Source: an uncultured Gemmataceae bacterium (GTDB lineage: Bacteria; Planctomycetota; Planctomycetia; Gemmatales; Gemmataceae). Taken from it: a stretch of 64,000 nt of DNA. Made by a program: the position numbers and the translations under genes. The stretch lies in contig CALDUY010000013.1 in assembly GCA_937923405.1 (NCBI GenBank), forward strand, positions 1 through 64,000, in the 5' to 3' direction. Shown one piece after another: positions 25,215 to 33,901 of this stretch (positions are counted from its first letter, which is position 1; every line of letters starts with the position of its first letter). Under the pieces are notes generated by a model, which saw only the letters and a list, made by a program, of their open reading frames with translations, did no database searches and was not told the origin of the DNA.

Positions 25215-25238
25215 GGTTGGCCCTGGTGCTGGCCAACC
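25215..25238. promoter_or_regulatory. Perfect 8-bp hairpin in the leader of the GH15 gene
   Basis: GGTTGGCC-CTGGTGCT-GGCCAACC lies 15 bases upstream of the GH15 start codon, just before the GCGAGG ribosome site. It could stabilise or tune the leader, or end upstream transcripts. It matches neither repeat family in the window. Confidence 0.4.
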
Positions 25239-25253
25239 ACGGCGAGGCATCTC

Positions 25254-27044
25254 ATGGCTTCTCGCATTGAAGACTATGCTCTGATTGGCGATTGCCATAC
25301 TGCGGCGCTGGTCAGCCGCAATGGCTCCATCGATTGGCTGTGCTTTCCTCGGTTCGACTCAGGAGCCTGCTTCGCCGCTCTGCTGGGCACGCCCGATCAC
25401 GGCCGATGGCTTGTCGCCCCGCATGACCCGGTTCGTCGAGTGACTCGGACCTATCGTGGCGAATCGCTGGTGCTCGACACCACCTTCGAGACCGACACAG
25501 GCGCGGTCACGCTGACCGACTGCATGCCGATCCGCTCGGAACAGCAGGATCTCATTCGCCTGGTGCGTGGGGTGCGTGGCCGGGTGCGGATGCGGACGGA
25601 GTGCATCGTTCGCTTCGACTATGGTTCGATCACCCCCTGGGTGCGTCGGGAGAATGGCGGCATCCAGGCAGTCGGCGGCCCCGACACGCTGCACCTGCGT
25701 TCGTCGGTGCCGCTGCGTGGCGAGGGTTGGTCCACGGTGGCCGAGTTTGACGTCCACGAGGGCGAAGAAGTTTGCTTCGTGCTGAACTGGCATCCCTCAC
25801 ACGTCGCCGCGCCGCCGCCGATCGATCCCTACGAAGCCATCGAGCATACTGTGAATTGGTGGACCGAGTGGGCCTCGCGCTGTGCCTACCAGGGCGAATG
25901 GCGCGAGGCGGTGGTCCGCTCACTGATCACGCTCAAGGCGATGACCTATGCCCCGACCGGTGGGATCGTCGCCGCCGTCACCACGTCGTTGCCGGAACAC
26001 ATCGGCGGGGAACGCAACTGGGACTATCGCTACTGCTGGCTGCGCGATGCCACCTTCACGCTGGCGGCGCTGATGCACTGCGGCTACACCGAGGAAGCCC
26101 GCGCCTGGCGAGAATGGCTGCTGCGCTCGATTGCAGGGCGCGGCGAGGAGTTGCACATCATGTACGGCCTGGCCGGGGAGCGCCGGTTGCCGGAGATGGA
26201 ACTTCCCTGGCTGCCCGGCTACGAGAATTCTCGCCCTGTGCGGATCGGCAATGGAGCGTATGACCAGTTCCAACTCGATGTCTTCGGCGAAGTGCTCGAT
26301 TGCCTGCACCTGGCTCGCCACTATGGCCTCAAGGATGCGGCCAGCGACTGGCGCGTCGAACGGGAACTCGTCAAACGGCTCGAACAGGTCTGGCAGGAAC
26401 CCGACGAGGGTATCTGGGAGGTGCGCGGACCGAAGCAGCATTTCACCCACTCCAAGCTGATGGCGTGGGTGGCGTTCGATCGAGCGATCAAGGACGTGGA
26501 ACGCTATGGCCTGGAAGGCCCTACCGAGCACTGGCGAAGTCTCCGCGATCAACTGCACGCCGAGATCTGCGACCGTGGCTTCGATCGAAAGCGGAACACG
26601 TTCGTCCAGTATTATGGCTCGAAAGAGCTAGATGCGAGCCTATTAATGATGGCCGAGGTAGGGTTTCTGCCGGCCACTGATCCACGCATTCAGGGAACGG
26701 TCGCGGCCATCGAGCAGGAGTTGGTTCGCGATGGTTTTGTCGATCGCTACCGCACGGAGAGTGGGGTCGATGGTTTGCCTAAGGGAGAAGGGGCGTTTCT
26801 CCTTTGCACCTTCTGGCTAGCGGACAACTATGCCCTGATGGGACGTCGGGACGAGGCGAAAGAAGTCTTCGAGCGACTCTTGTCTATTCGTAATGATGTC
26901 GGACTATTGGCCGAGGAATACGACCCCAACGAACGCCGTTTACTGGGGAACTACCCGCAGGCGTTCTCTCATTTAGGCTTGATCAATACGGCTTGTAATC
27001 TTACTCAGGCGGAGAAGCCGGTTGAAGTGCGGCAGACTGCTTGA
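25254..27044 (+). CDS. Glycoside hydrolase family 15 protein (glucoamylase/trehalase-like)
   Basis: A 596-residue enzyme: an N-terminal beta-sandwich (starting SRIEDYALIGDCHTAALVS and NGSIDWLCFPRFDSGA, both typical of bacterial GH15) and an alpha/alpha-six barrel. Barrel landmarks are NWDYRYCWLRDATFTLAAL near 260, a likely catalytic acid in PEDEGIWEVRG-like context (QEPDEGIWEVRG near 385), and GEGAFLLCTFWLADNYAL near 510. Activities in this family include glucoamylase and trehalase, so intracellular maltooligosaccharide or trehalose turnover is likely; no signal peptide is visible. GAGG lies six bases before the ATG. The next gene is nhaA, 38 bases away. Confidence 0.92.
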   Translation: MASRIEDYALIGDCHTAALVSRNGSIDWLCFPRFDSGACFAALLGTPDHGRWLVAPHDPVRRVTRTYRGESLVLDTTFETDTGAVTLTDCMPIRSEQQDLIRLVRGVRGRVRMRTECIVRFDYGSITPWVRRENGGIQAVGGPDTLHLRSSVPLRGEGWSTVAEFDVHEGEEVCFVLNWHPSHVAAPPPIDPYEAIEHTVNWWTEWASRCAYQGEWREAVVRSLITLKAMTYAPTGGIVAAVTTSLPEHIGGERNWDYRYCWLRDATFTLAALMHCGYTEEARAWREWLLRSIAGRGEELHIMYGLAGERRLPEMELPWLPGYENSRPVRIGNGAYDQFQLDVFGEVLDCLHLARHYGLKDAASDWRVERELVKRLEQVWQEPDEGIWEVRGPKQHFTHSKLMAWVAFDRAIKDVERYGLEGPTEHWRSLRDQLHAEICDRGFDRKRNTFVQYYGSKELDASLLMMAEVGFLPATDPRIQGTVAAIEQELVRDGFVDRYRTESGVDGLPKGEGAFLLCTFWLADNYALMGRRDEAKEVFERLLSIRNDVGLLAEEYDPNERRLLGNYPQAFSHLGLINTACNLTQAEKPVEVRQTA

Positions 27045-27082
27045 GAAGGCATTAGTATTTTTGAAGAGAAAAGAGAGGCGTC

Positions 27083-28441
27083 ATGAAGGAATCGTCTCAG
27101 ACGGAGTCCTTGCCACCGGGCTTGCCCGTACCTCCGGTGCAACGCTGGCTCGCTCCAGTCAATCGGTTTCTCCACATCGAAGCGTCCAGCGGCATCGTGC
27201 TGTTAGTCTGCACGGTGGTCTCGTTGGTGCTAGCCAATTCGCCGTGGGCCAAAGAGTTTCTCGGGCTGTGGAAGACCAAGGTCGAATTCACTTTTGGCAG
27301 TTTTTCGCTGAAAGGCGATCTGGGACACTTGGTCATCAATGATGGTCTGATGGCGATTTTCTTTTTCGTCGTCGGCCTGGAGATCAAGCGCGAGTTGGTC
27401 ATGGGCGAACTCCGCGACCCGCGCAAAGCGATGTTACCCGTATTCGCGGCGATTGGCGGCATGGTGTTTCCCGCGATCATTTATCTGGTGTTCCCCTTTG
27501 GCAGTCCCGACCAGCGCGGCTGGGCGATTCCAATGGCCACCGACATCGCCTTTGTCGTCGGTTTCTTGGCCCTGTTTGGTCGGGCGATTCCTTTCTCATT
27601 GAAGATCCTTTTACTCTCATTAGCTATTGTCGACGATCTGGGCGCGGTACTCATCATCGCCTTCGTCTTTACCGATCAACTGGCCTGGAATTGGCTAGCG
27701 TTGGCCGCCCTGGGATTCGTCCTGACCTATAGTTTGAATTTGGCGGGAGTGCGTCAAGTCGGGGTCTATGTTGTGGTGGGGGTCGGCATCTGGATCGCAG
27801 TCTACAAGTCCGGGGTCCATCCCACGGTGGCCGGCGTGCTGCTGGGGCTGTTGACCCCTAGTAGCGCCTGGATCGGCGATCGTACTCTGAGAGATGCACT
27901 CTTCGAGATGTGGCGACGGGTGCAAGGGAAACTCGATCGAGATGAAAGCTACATCGACGATCTAGATAAGATTCAATTCATGGTTCGTGAGGGGGTCTCG
28001 CCGTTGCAGCGTCTGGAAAATGCTCTGCATCCTTGGGTGGCCTTTGTCATCATGCCGGTGTTCGCGTTGGCCAATGCTGGAGTGCCGCTCGAAGTCAGTG
28101 CCCTGAGTGAGCCAGTTTCTCTAGCGGTTGCCTCGGGTCTGGCCCTGGGCAAACCGCTTGGGATTGTCTTGATGTGTGCGGTGGCCATCGCTTTAGGGTT
28201 GGCTCGGCTGCCGGACGGCGTGACCTGGCCGTTATTGTTGGGCGGCGGCTGTCTCGCCGGCATCGGCTTCACGATGGCCTTGTTCATCAACGGTCTGGCC
28301 TTTCACGGCGACACTCCCGAGGAGTTAACCCTGCAAGCCGCCGGCAAAATCGGCACTTTGCTTGGCTCCTTGATCAGTGCCGTGTTGGGGGGTGGTGTGC
28401 TATTGTTCGCCGCCCGACGAACCCGAGCCACTCCAGCCTGA
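27083..28441 (+). CDS. nhaA: Na+/H+ antiporter NhaA
   Basis: A 452-residue protein with about 12 membrane helices. The helix SLAIVDDLGAVLIIAFVF carries Asp184 and Asp185, the pair equivalent to Asp163-Asp164 of E. coli NhaA that binds Na+ and H+. Also present: NDGLMAIFFFVVGLEIKREL and GWAIPMATDIAFVVGF near the N-terminus, and GIGFTMALFINGLAF near the C-terminus. It is longer than E. coli NhaA (388), mostly by an N-terminal cytoplasmic stretch and a loop of charged residues (about 270-310). AGAGAGG precedes the ATG. It exports Na+ in exchange for protons. Confidence 0.96.
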   Translation: MKESSQTESLPPGLPVPPVQRWLAPVNRFLHIEASSGIVLLVCTVVSLVLANSPWAKEFLGLWKTKVEFTFGSFSLKGDLGHLVINDGLMAIFFFVVGLEIKRELVMGELRDPRKAMLPVFAAIGGMVFPAIIYLVFPFGSPDQRGWAIPMATDIAFVVGFLALFGRAIPFSLKILLLSLAIVDDLGAVLIIAFVFTDQLAWNWLALAALGFVLTYSLNLAGVRQVGVYVVVGVGIWIAVYKSGVHPTVAGVLLGLLTPSSAWIGDRTLRDALFEMWRRVQGKLDRDESYIDDLDKIQFMVREGVSPLQRLENALHPWVAFVIMPVFALANAGVPLEVSALSEPVSLAVASGLALGKPLGIVLMCAVAIALGLARLPDGVTWPLLLGGGCLAGIGFTMALFINGLAFHGDTPEELTLQAAGKIGTLLGSLISAVLGGGVLLFAARRTRATPA

Positions 28442-28498
28442 TGCCGGCGATTCCGCTACCATGATTCAGTGAGTTACTACTTGCTCAAGGAGAGTCCT

Positions 28499-29647
28499 AT
28501 GCAACAGTTGTCCAGGGAATCACTGCGAAACCTGCTCAGTCCGGTCGAGCCTCCTTGCATCTCGCTCTATCTGCCCACCCATCGGCATCATCCGGCGAAT
28601 CAACAGGATCCCATCCTGTTTAAGAACCTCGTCCGCGCGATGGAAGAGTCGCTGAAGCAGAAGTATCCGGTGCGAGACGTGCGCGGGTTGCTCGAGCCGT
28701 TTCAAGAATTGGAAGCCAATTCCCTCTTTTGGAAGCATATGCTCGATGGGCTGGCGATCCTGGGCAACCCTGGTTCCTTGCGCGTCTATAAACTTCAGCG
28801 CACGGTCAAAGAGTTCGTCGTTGTCGCTGAGTCGTTCCATGTCAAGCCGTTGTTACGCTACGTTCAGTCGGCGGATCGCTACCAGGTGCTGTGTCTGACT
28901 CGACAGCAGATGCGGCTTTTGGAAGGGAATCGCTACGCCCTGGACGAGATCGAACTGCCGGAAAATTTTCCTGCGACGCTCAAGTCGGCTTTGGGCGAGG
29001 AACTGACCGAACCGCATCAGACGGTGGCGACCTACGGCACGGGGCCGACCGGCTCAGCGATGTTTCACGGCCACGGGTCCCGCAAAGATGAGCTGGACAA
29101 AGACACCGAACGCTTCTTTCGAGTCATCGATCGGGAGGTACTGACTCGCTTCTCGCGACCTTCGGGACTGCCGTTAGTGCTGGCCGCTCTGCCGGAGCAT
29201 CAGCCGGTCTTCCGTCAAGTCAGTCAGAATCCTCATCTGTTGCCCCGAGGCATCGAGATGAATCCCGAGGCGTTGGATCAAGAGCGGCTCCGAGTGGCCG
29301 CCTGGGCCGTGGTCGAGCCGCAATATCTGGCCCGGTTGGCCAAGCTCAGTGACGAATTCAAGGCGGCGCAGGCCCATCAGAAAGGCACCGCCGATCTGTC
29401 CGATGCCGCTCGTGCCGCCGTCGAGGGGCGAGTGGCCGTCTTGCTTGTCGAAGCCGACCGCGTCTTGCCAGGACGCATCGATCCGACCACCGGGGCGATC
29501 CAAGCGGCGAACCTGGCCGATCCTCAGGTGGATGACATGCTCGACGATCTGGCTGAAGTCGTGTTGCGGACCGGCGGAGATGTCGTCGTCGTGCCTAAAG
29601 AGCGAATGCCGTCGTCCTCCGGCTTGGCTGTCACCTACCGCTATTGA
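28499..29647 (+). CDS. baeRF-type protein (bacterial archaeo-eukaryotic release-factor-like fold)
   Basis: A 382-residue soluble protein similar in layout to baeRF3 proteins: an N-terminal PCISLYLPTHRH segment, a middle domain with VLCLTRQQMRLLEGN, a signature MFHGHGSRKDELDKDTERFF followed by DREVL, and a C-terminal pelota/L7Ae-like domain ending GGDVVVVPKERMP. Members are predicted to act on stalled or hibernating ribosomes. AAGGAGAG precedes the ATG at 28499. It lies between nhaA and a PQQ-like propeller gene. Specific function is unproven. Confidence 0.72.
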   Translation: MQQLSRESLRNLLSPVEPPCISLYLPTHRHHPANQQDPILFKNLVRAMEESLKQKYPVRDVRGLLEPFQELEANSLFWKHMLDGLAILGNPGSLRVYKLQRTVKEFVVVAESFHVKPLLRYVQSADRYQVLCLTRQQMRLLEGNRYALDEIELPENFPATLKSALGEELTEPHQTVATYGTGPTGSAMFHGHGSRKDELDKDTERFFRVIDREVLTRFSRPSGLPLVLAALPEHQPVFRQVSQNPHLLPRGIEMNPEALDQERLRVAAWAVVEPQYLARLAKLSDEFKAAQAHQKGTADLSDAARAAVEGRVAVLLVEADRVLPGRIDPTTGAIQAANLADPQVDDMLDDLAEVVLRTGGDVVVVPKERMPSSSGLAVTYRY

Positions 29648-29658
29648 CCGAGGGGCAG

Positions 29659-30912
29659 ATGTCACGCTGGCTGACGAGGATCGGCGTTTTGTTCCTTGGG
29701 GCTGGGCTAGTGGTGCTGGTCTTTTGGCCTAGTCGATCCGGAACAAGGACGGCAACGCTTCCCAAGGCCAGCCTGATTTGGACGTTCGAGCCGATTCAGC
29801 GCGGCGGCATTATTGCCCGTCCCAAGGTTCACCAGCAGTACCTTTATTGTTCGCTTGTTCGAGATGCCGGCCTCGGCGTTACCTCAGGGGCGGTCTATTG
29901 TCTAGATCGATGGACCGGCCAGCCTTGCTGGGAGTTCGACGACGGTCGGCGGATGTTACATACGATTTCCTCGCCGACGATTCAGGCAGATCGACTCTAT
30001 GTCGGGGAGGGCATGCACGGAGACTTGGGCTGCAAACTGTATTGTCTCGATGCGCGAACTGGAACGAAACACTGGTCGCGGGCCTTCGGGGGCCATCTCG
30101 AATCGACGCCGTTGCTGCATCAGGATCTGGTCTTCATCACCGCGGGAGATGACGGTCTGCATGCCGTCGAGACCAAGTTGGGCGTTTCCCGCTGGGGGCA
30201 TCGCGGTTCGGGCCACCTCGACGCGGCTCCTCTGGTTCGAGACGGTCGTCTGATCGGGGGCAGCGGAGTCAGCCAACAGTTCCGCACTTCCGAGATCTTT
30301 TGTCTCGATATTTTGACAGGACAGCCGTACTGGCGGGTTCCGACCCCATTGCCCGCCTGGGCTACTCCGGTGGGAGATGAGCAAGGGCTATTTGTCGCTC
30401 TTGGCAATGGGCGTCTGATCAGCAGCGAACCCCCGCCAGGCATTCCCGCTGGGGCGCTGCTCCGACTCGATCCCCGTGACGGCGCGACGCTCTGGCGAAC
30501 TGACTTTGTCGATAGTATTCTGGCTCGACCAGCTCTAGACGCCGAGTGCGTCTATGTCGTTTGTCGTGATGGCTGGTGTTATGCCGTCGAGCGTCTGAAG
30601 GGAGCGATTCGCTGGCGGCACGCCCTGGACAGCCCGCTGGTCGCTGAGCCAGAATTGCTGCAAGGGCGACTCTACGTCGTCTCCACCGACGGGCTGCTCG
30701 TCTGTCTGGAAGCGGCGTCGGGAACACGACTCTGGGAGTACGATCTGGCCGAGTTTTCTACCGCCACGCCACGTGTGCTGGCCGGTCCTGTTGTTGCTAG
30801 GGGCCAAAACGGCTCCCACTGGGTTTATCTCGGCACCGAGTTGCGCAGCCCCGCTGGTGGAGCAGCACTGTTGTTCTGTCTGGAAGAACCTCTCGGAGTT
30901 CGCCAACGATGA
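29659..30912 (+). CDS. PQQ-like beta-propeller protein, membrane-anchored
   Basis: A 417-residue protein with an N-terminal membrane helix or uncleaved signal (IGVLFLGAGLVVLVFW) and a propeller built of about seven PQQ-type blades. Blade motifs recur: VYCLDRWTGQPCWEF, LYCLDARTGTKHWSR, LHAVETKLGVSRW, IFCLDILTGQPYW, LLRLDPRDGATLW, CYAVERLKGAIRW, LVCLEAASGTRLWEY. No PQQ-binding Cys pair or metal site is visible, so a BamB-like scaffold is as likely as an enzyme. The ATG at 29659 follows GAGGGG closely; a TTG at 29644 is in frame. The stop overlaps the next gene in ATGA. Confidence 0.8.
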   Translation: MSRWLTRIGVLFLGAGLVVLVFWPSRSGTRTATLPKASLIWTFEPIQRGGIIARPKVHQQYLYCSLVRDAGLGVTSGAVYCLDRWTGQPCWEFDDGRRMLHTISSPTIQADRLYVGEGMHGDLGCKLYCLDARTGTKHWSRAFGGHLESTPLLHQDLVFITAGDDGLHAVETKLGVSRWGHRGSGHLDAAPLVRDGRLIGGSGVSQQFRTSEIFCLDILTGQPYWRVPTPLPAWATPVGDEQGLFVALGNGRLISSEPPPGIPAGALLRLDPRDGATLWRTDFVDSILARPALDAECVYVVCRDGWCYAVERLKGAIRWRHALDSPLVAEPELLQGRLYVVSTDGLLVCLEAASGTRLWEYDLAEFSTATPRVLAGPVVARGQNGSHWVYLGTELRSPAGGAALLFCLEEPLGVRQR

Positions 30913-31859
30913 GACGCCGTCGGCTGATCTGGTGGGGAATCGTGCTGCTGTTCGTCTTAGGATTGGCGGCTTGGTTCGAGCCTGGGCAGCGACTGCGTGG
31001 CGTAGTATTCGGGGAAGCATTCTATGCCGGCAAACCAACGAGTTACTGGGTTGCCCAACTCTCTGGAGACTCGCCAGATCGTCAGATGGAGGCGATCTGG
31101 TCGTTGCGGGACGGCAAGGCATCGGCCTGTGCGGTTCTATGCCAAATGGTGCGGAACCCCGCTCATCCCATAGAACTTCGCTCCCAAGCAGCTGGACTGC
31201 TCGGCGAGTTGGGCGAAGGCGGCAAACCGGGCATTCCTGTTTTACTGGAAGCGCTGGAGCAACCTAATCCGTACCTGCAACAGATAGCAGCACGGGCGCT
31301 AGGAGAAGTCGCCTCTGGGGAAGATGCGGTTCTTCTCCACCTGATTCCTCTATTGCGGAGAGGTAACATCGGAAATGTATTGGCGATTCTGACCCGTGCC
31401 CCGGCAGGTGGCCCAGAAGTGGTCGCCGAACTTACTCGCATCGTACATGACAACGAGGAAGCTGGCTGGACTGCGTTGGCTCTGGAAGCGCTGGCCCTGC
31501 GCAGAGGGCAAGCTCGTTCGGCGCTGGCGGCAATTTTAGAAGTCGTTGAGGATGCTGATCCCGTCGTGCGGGCGCGAGCCGTCCTAGCTCTGGGTCGCAT
31601 CGGCTCCGCTGAGGAGCCGGTCTTACGGGCTTGCCGAACTCATTTGAGAGACAATAACGCTGAGGTGCGGGCCGCGGCTGCTCGTTCCTTAGGGTGGTTC
31701 GGCCCTCAGGCTCACGCTGCTATTCCCGAACTCCGGAACTTGCTCGATGATCGTGATCCAGTCGTTCGCGATCGTGCCAAACAAGCCCTGCAACGAATCG
31801 AAACGCCGAAGAAAGAGCCGCAGAATCAGGGAAATAAAAGCAAGAATCAAGATCGTTAA
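30909..31859 (+). CDS. Membrane-anchored HEAT-repeat protein
   Basis: A 316-residue protein with an N-terminal membrane segment (WWGIVLLFVLGLAAW) and about seven HEAT repeats, such as RSQAAGLLGELGEGG, QQIAARALGEVASGE, VRARAVLALGRIGSAEE, VRAAAARSLGWFGPQA and VRDRAKQALQRIE. These form a superhelical surface for protein binding. It overlaps the propeller gene by four bases, so the two probably work together at the envelope face. The C-terminus is polar and Asn/Gln/Lys-rich. A family B repeat follows. Confidence 0.82.
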   Translation: MRRRRLIWWGIVLLFVLGLAAWFEPGQRLRGVVFGEAFYAGKPTSYWVAQLSGDSPDRQMEAIWSLRDGKASACAVLCQMVRNPAHPIELRSQAAGLLGELGEGGKPGIPVLLEALEQPNPYLQQIAARALGEVASGEDAVLLHLIPLLRRGNIGNVLAILTRAPAGGPEVVAELTRIVHDNEEAGWTALALEALALRRGQARSALAAILEVVEDADPVVRARAVLALGRIGSAEEPVLRACRTHLRDNNAEVRAAAARSLGWFGPQAHAAIPELRNLLDDRDPVVRDRAKQALQRIETPKKEPQNQGNKSKNQDR

Positions 31860-31869
31860 AATGACTATT

Positions 31870-32052
31870 AAGGGAGTGTAGCGGCTGGGGGATGAGGCTC
31901 TTTCACAGGCTAAAGCCTGCGGCTACCTACAAGTCAGCCTACGGCTACCTGTTAATCCGAACCGGTAGTCGCAGGCTTCAGCCTGCGCTCCGCCAGCCCA
32001 TTTCGCAGGCTTCAGCCTGCGCTCCGCTAGCCCATTTCGCAGAGCGCTTTAA
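31870..32052. repeat. Dispersed palindromic repeat, family B copy 2
   Basis: Between the HEAT gene and a convergent lipoprotein gene. It contains two near-identical units of GCAGGCTTCAGCCTGCGCTC (31970-32020 region) ending CAGCCCATTTCGCA and TAGCCCATTTCGCA, plus an upstream half ACAGGCTAAAGCCTGCGG. The duplicated unit suggests local amplification. Outer ends resemble copies 1, 3 and 4. Confidence 0.75.
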
Positions 32053-32084
32053 TTTGTTGGTGCTCGGCTGAGCTTGTGAGTTGC

Positions 32085-32651
32085 TCAGGGTTTGGTCCAG
32101 GTCAGGCCGTCGAGGAACTGGCGTAGTTGGGTTCGGCGCAGGGTGTCGCCTTCGGAATAGTAGCCGCCGAAGAAGTAGACTCGTTCGCCGCGTCGGAAGA
32201 CGACGATCTCCGCGATCGTCGATTTACCTGCGGGCTTCCCTTTTAAGGTGTAGCGTGTCCCGGATTTACCGCCATATTGCACCTGTTCGGGTGGTTTGAT
32301 CCGCGTCCAGCCAGAGCCGGAGCGTTTCCGTTGTGCCAGAAAGTCGCCGATGTCGGTGTCTTCGGAGAGATCGCGGCAAGAGATGTCCAGCGAGGCGGGC
32401 GTCGGCTTTAGAGAACGGTATAGCACGAGGGTTCGCTCTTTGTCGAGCGGGCCAGGCGGCAGTTCCGTCTTCGATTGCTGAAACCATCCCTCAGGCACGA
32501 GCAGTTCAAACCCCTCCTGGCGATTGACGTAGATCGGGCTGTTGTCCAGGGCCGGTGCACGGGGCTTGGGTTGACAAGCGCTTGCGGTCAGCAGTAGTAG
32601 CACCATCAGCAGTGAGAGCCAACGCGGCCACGACGGGTTCAAGCGGTTCAC
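32085..32651 (-). CDS. Lipoprotein of unknown function
   Basis: A 188-residue predicted lipoprotein: a basic start (MNRLNPSWPR), a Leu-rich core (LSLLMVLLLLTASAC), and the lipobox TASAC with Cys about residue 26. The mature part is a beta-rich soluble domain with VPEGWFQQ and GTRYTLKGK, resembling PsbP-like or DUF1795-type lipoproteins, but I cannot assign it. The GTG start at 32651 shares one base with the stop of the DUF1559 gene (TAGTG), so it is the downstream partner of that gene. Confidence 0.72.
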   Translation of the reverse strand: MNRLNPSWPRWLSLLMVLLLLTASACQPKPRAPALDNSPIYVNRQEGFELLVPEGWFQQSKTELPPGPLDKERTLVLYRSLKPTPASLDISCRDLSEDTDIGDFLAQRKRSGSGWTRIKPPEQVQYGGKSGTRYTLKGKPAGKSTIAEIVVFRRGERVYFFGGYYSEGDTLRRTQLRQFLDGLTWTKP

Positions 32652-33628
32652 TAGAAATCGCCCTCGGAGATACGTTCGTTGCCCTGGCGTGTGGCCAGCG
32701 CCCAGAGGATACGCAAATCAGTATCGACGCGCAGAATCCGCACGCTGAAGTCGGCGAAGAGGAAGTTAATGCGTTCCCCGTGTGGCGAGAAGTAGTCGTA
32801 GGGTTCGGCGAAGGGATGGTGCCACGGTTTCTGGCCGATGCGGACGAGTGGCATCACCTGCGAGGGTTGCGTCACATTGCGATAGACGGGCGATCCCGGA
32901 GTGATCTGCACCGTGCCGCCGGTCACCGCTCCGACCCACGGAGCCTGGGCAAACAGAGAGGCCCGCTCTCCAATGGCGAAAGTGTAACCTAGTCCATCGC
33001 TAATGTCGTTGATTTTGAGTCTACTGTTTTGGAAGAAGACGCCGTCGCCCTGGTCGGGCATGACGGTGAGGGTGTAGCTGGCTCCGTAGCAGCCGGCGTA
33101 GCTGTTGGTCGCGCCCTGTGTCAAGCGTTCGCCGGCCACGGTCAAGATCCAGAACGTGCCGGTGTGCGAATCCGCTGGGCAGATGTAGGTCGGAATCGGC
33201 GTGGCTCGTAGTCGATCGAACGATGGACTCACTGTGGGCAGATCGAAGTTCACTCCGCGGTAGAGATTCTCTTGCTCCAGCCAAGGTAGCAAATAGGTCG
33301 CCCAGCCCCAGCCGGGATTGAACGGCGCTTCAAACATGATGTCCGGCGGACGATCGAAGATACGCTTGGAGATCAGTGGAGCCGGCTGCTCCGGCGGGGT
33401 GTACACATAGCGATAGCCCGGCGGAAAGACGCCGTTCTGATCGTAGTAGCCGTGCATCGCCAGGCCGATCTGTTTGAGGTTGTTCTGACAGCCCAGGCGA
33501 GCAGCGGCGGCGCGGATTTTCTGGATGGCCGGGAGCATCAAGCCGATCAACACGGCGAGGATGGCTATGACGACGAGCAGTTCAATCAAGGTGAACGCTG
33601 CTCTCCGGGCGGCGGCGGGGCGTGGCAT
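32651..33628 (-). CDS. DUF1559 pseudopilin-like protein
   Basis: A 325-residue planctomycete-type secreted protein with an N-terminal prepilin-like cleavage/methylation motif ([20 protein letters not shown]) and the family middle section ([37 protein letters not shown]). The C-terminal H-X9-DG motif, normally FCDGS, is [15 protein letters not shown] here, so the Gly is Phe. GGAG is eight bases before the ATG. DUF1559 proteins occur in large families in planctomycetes and are thought to form surface fibres or be secreted by a T2SS-like path. The next gene on its strand is a lipoprotein, joined by a one-base overlap. Confidence 0.92.
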   Translation of the reverse strand: MPRPAAARRAAFTLIELLVVIAILAVLIGLMLPAIQKIRAAAARLGCQNNLKQIGLAMHGYYDQNGVFPPGYRYVYTPPEQPAPLISKRIFDRPPDIMFEAPFNPGWGWATYLLPWLEQENLYRGVNFDLPTVSPSFDRLRATPIPTYICPADSHTGTFWILTVAGERLTQGATNSYAGCYGASYTLTVMPDQGDGVFFQNSRLKINDISDGLGYTFAIGERASLFAQAPWVGAVTGGTVQITPGSPVYRNVTQPSQVMPLVRIGQKPWHHPFAEPYDYFSPHGERINFLFADFSVRILRVDTDLRILWALATRQGNERISEGDF

Positions 33629-33901
33629 CGTGGCGTCTCCGTGTGTGGGGGTGCGGCTGAGGCTCTGGTCTCAACCCTTCGTCTAAGAAGCGTGCATCCC
33701 AGCAAGCAGGGCCAAGAAAGCTGCTTCAGTGTAGAGGTTTCTCCTTGATCCGGTCAAGTAGGCCGATCCGGGCCTCGTGTAGCCGGCGAGAACAACGGAC
33801 TGATTTTCTCAGTCGGAAGACTTGCATCGACAGCGACACCGTGTAGACTCGCATCAACCTGCCGATTTGTTCCTTCCCTAGGCTTGCCTCAATGGTGTCC
33901 C

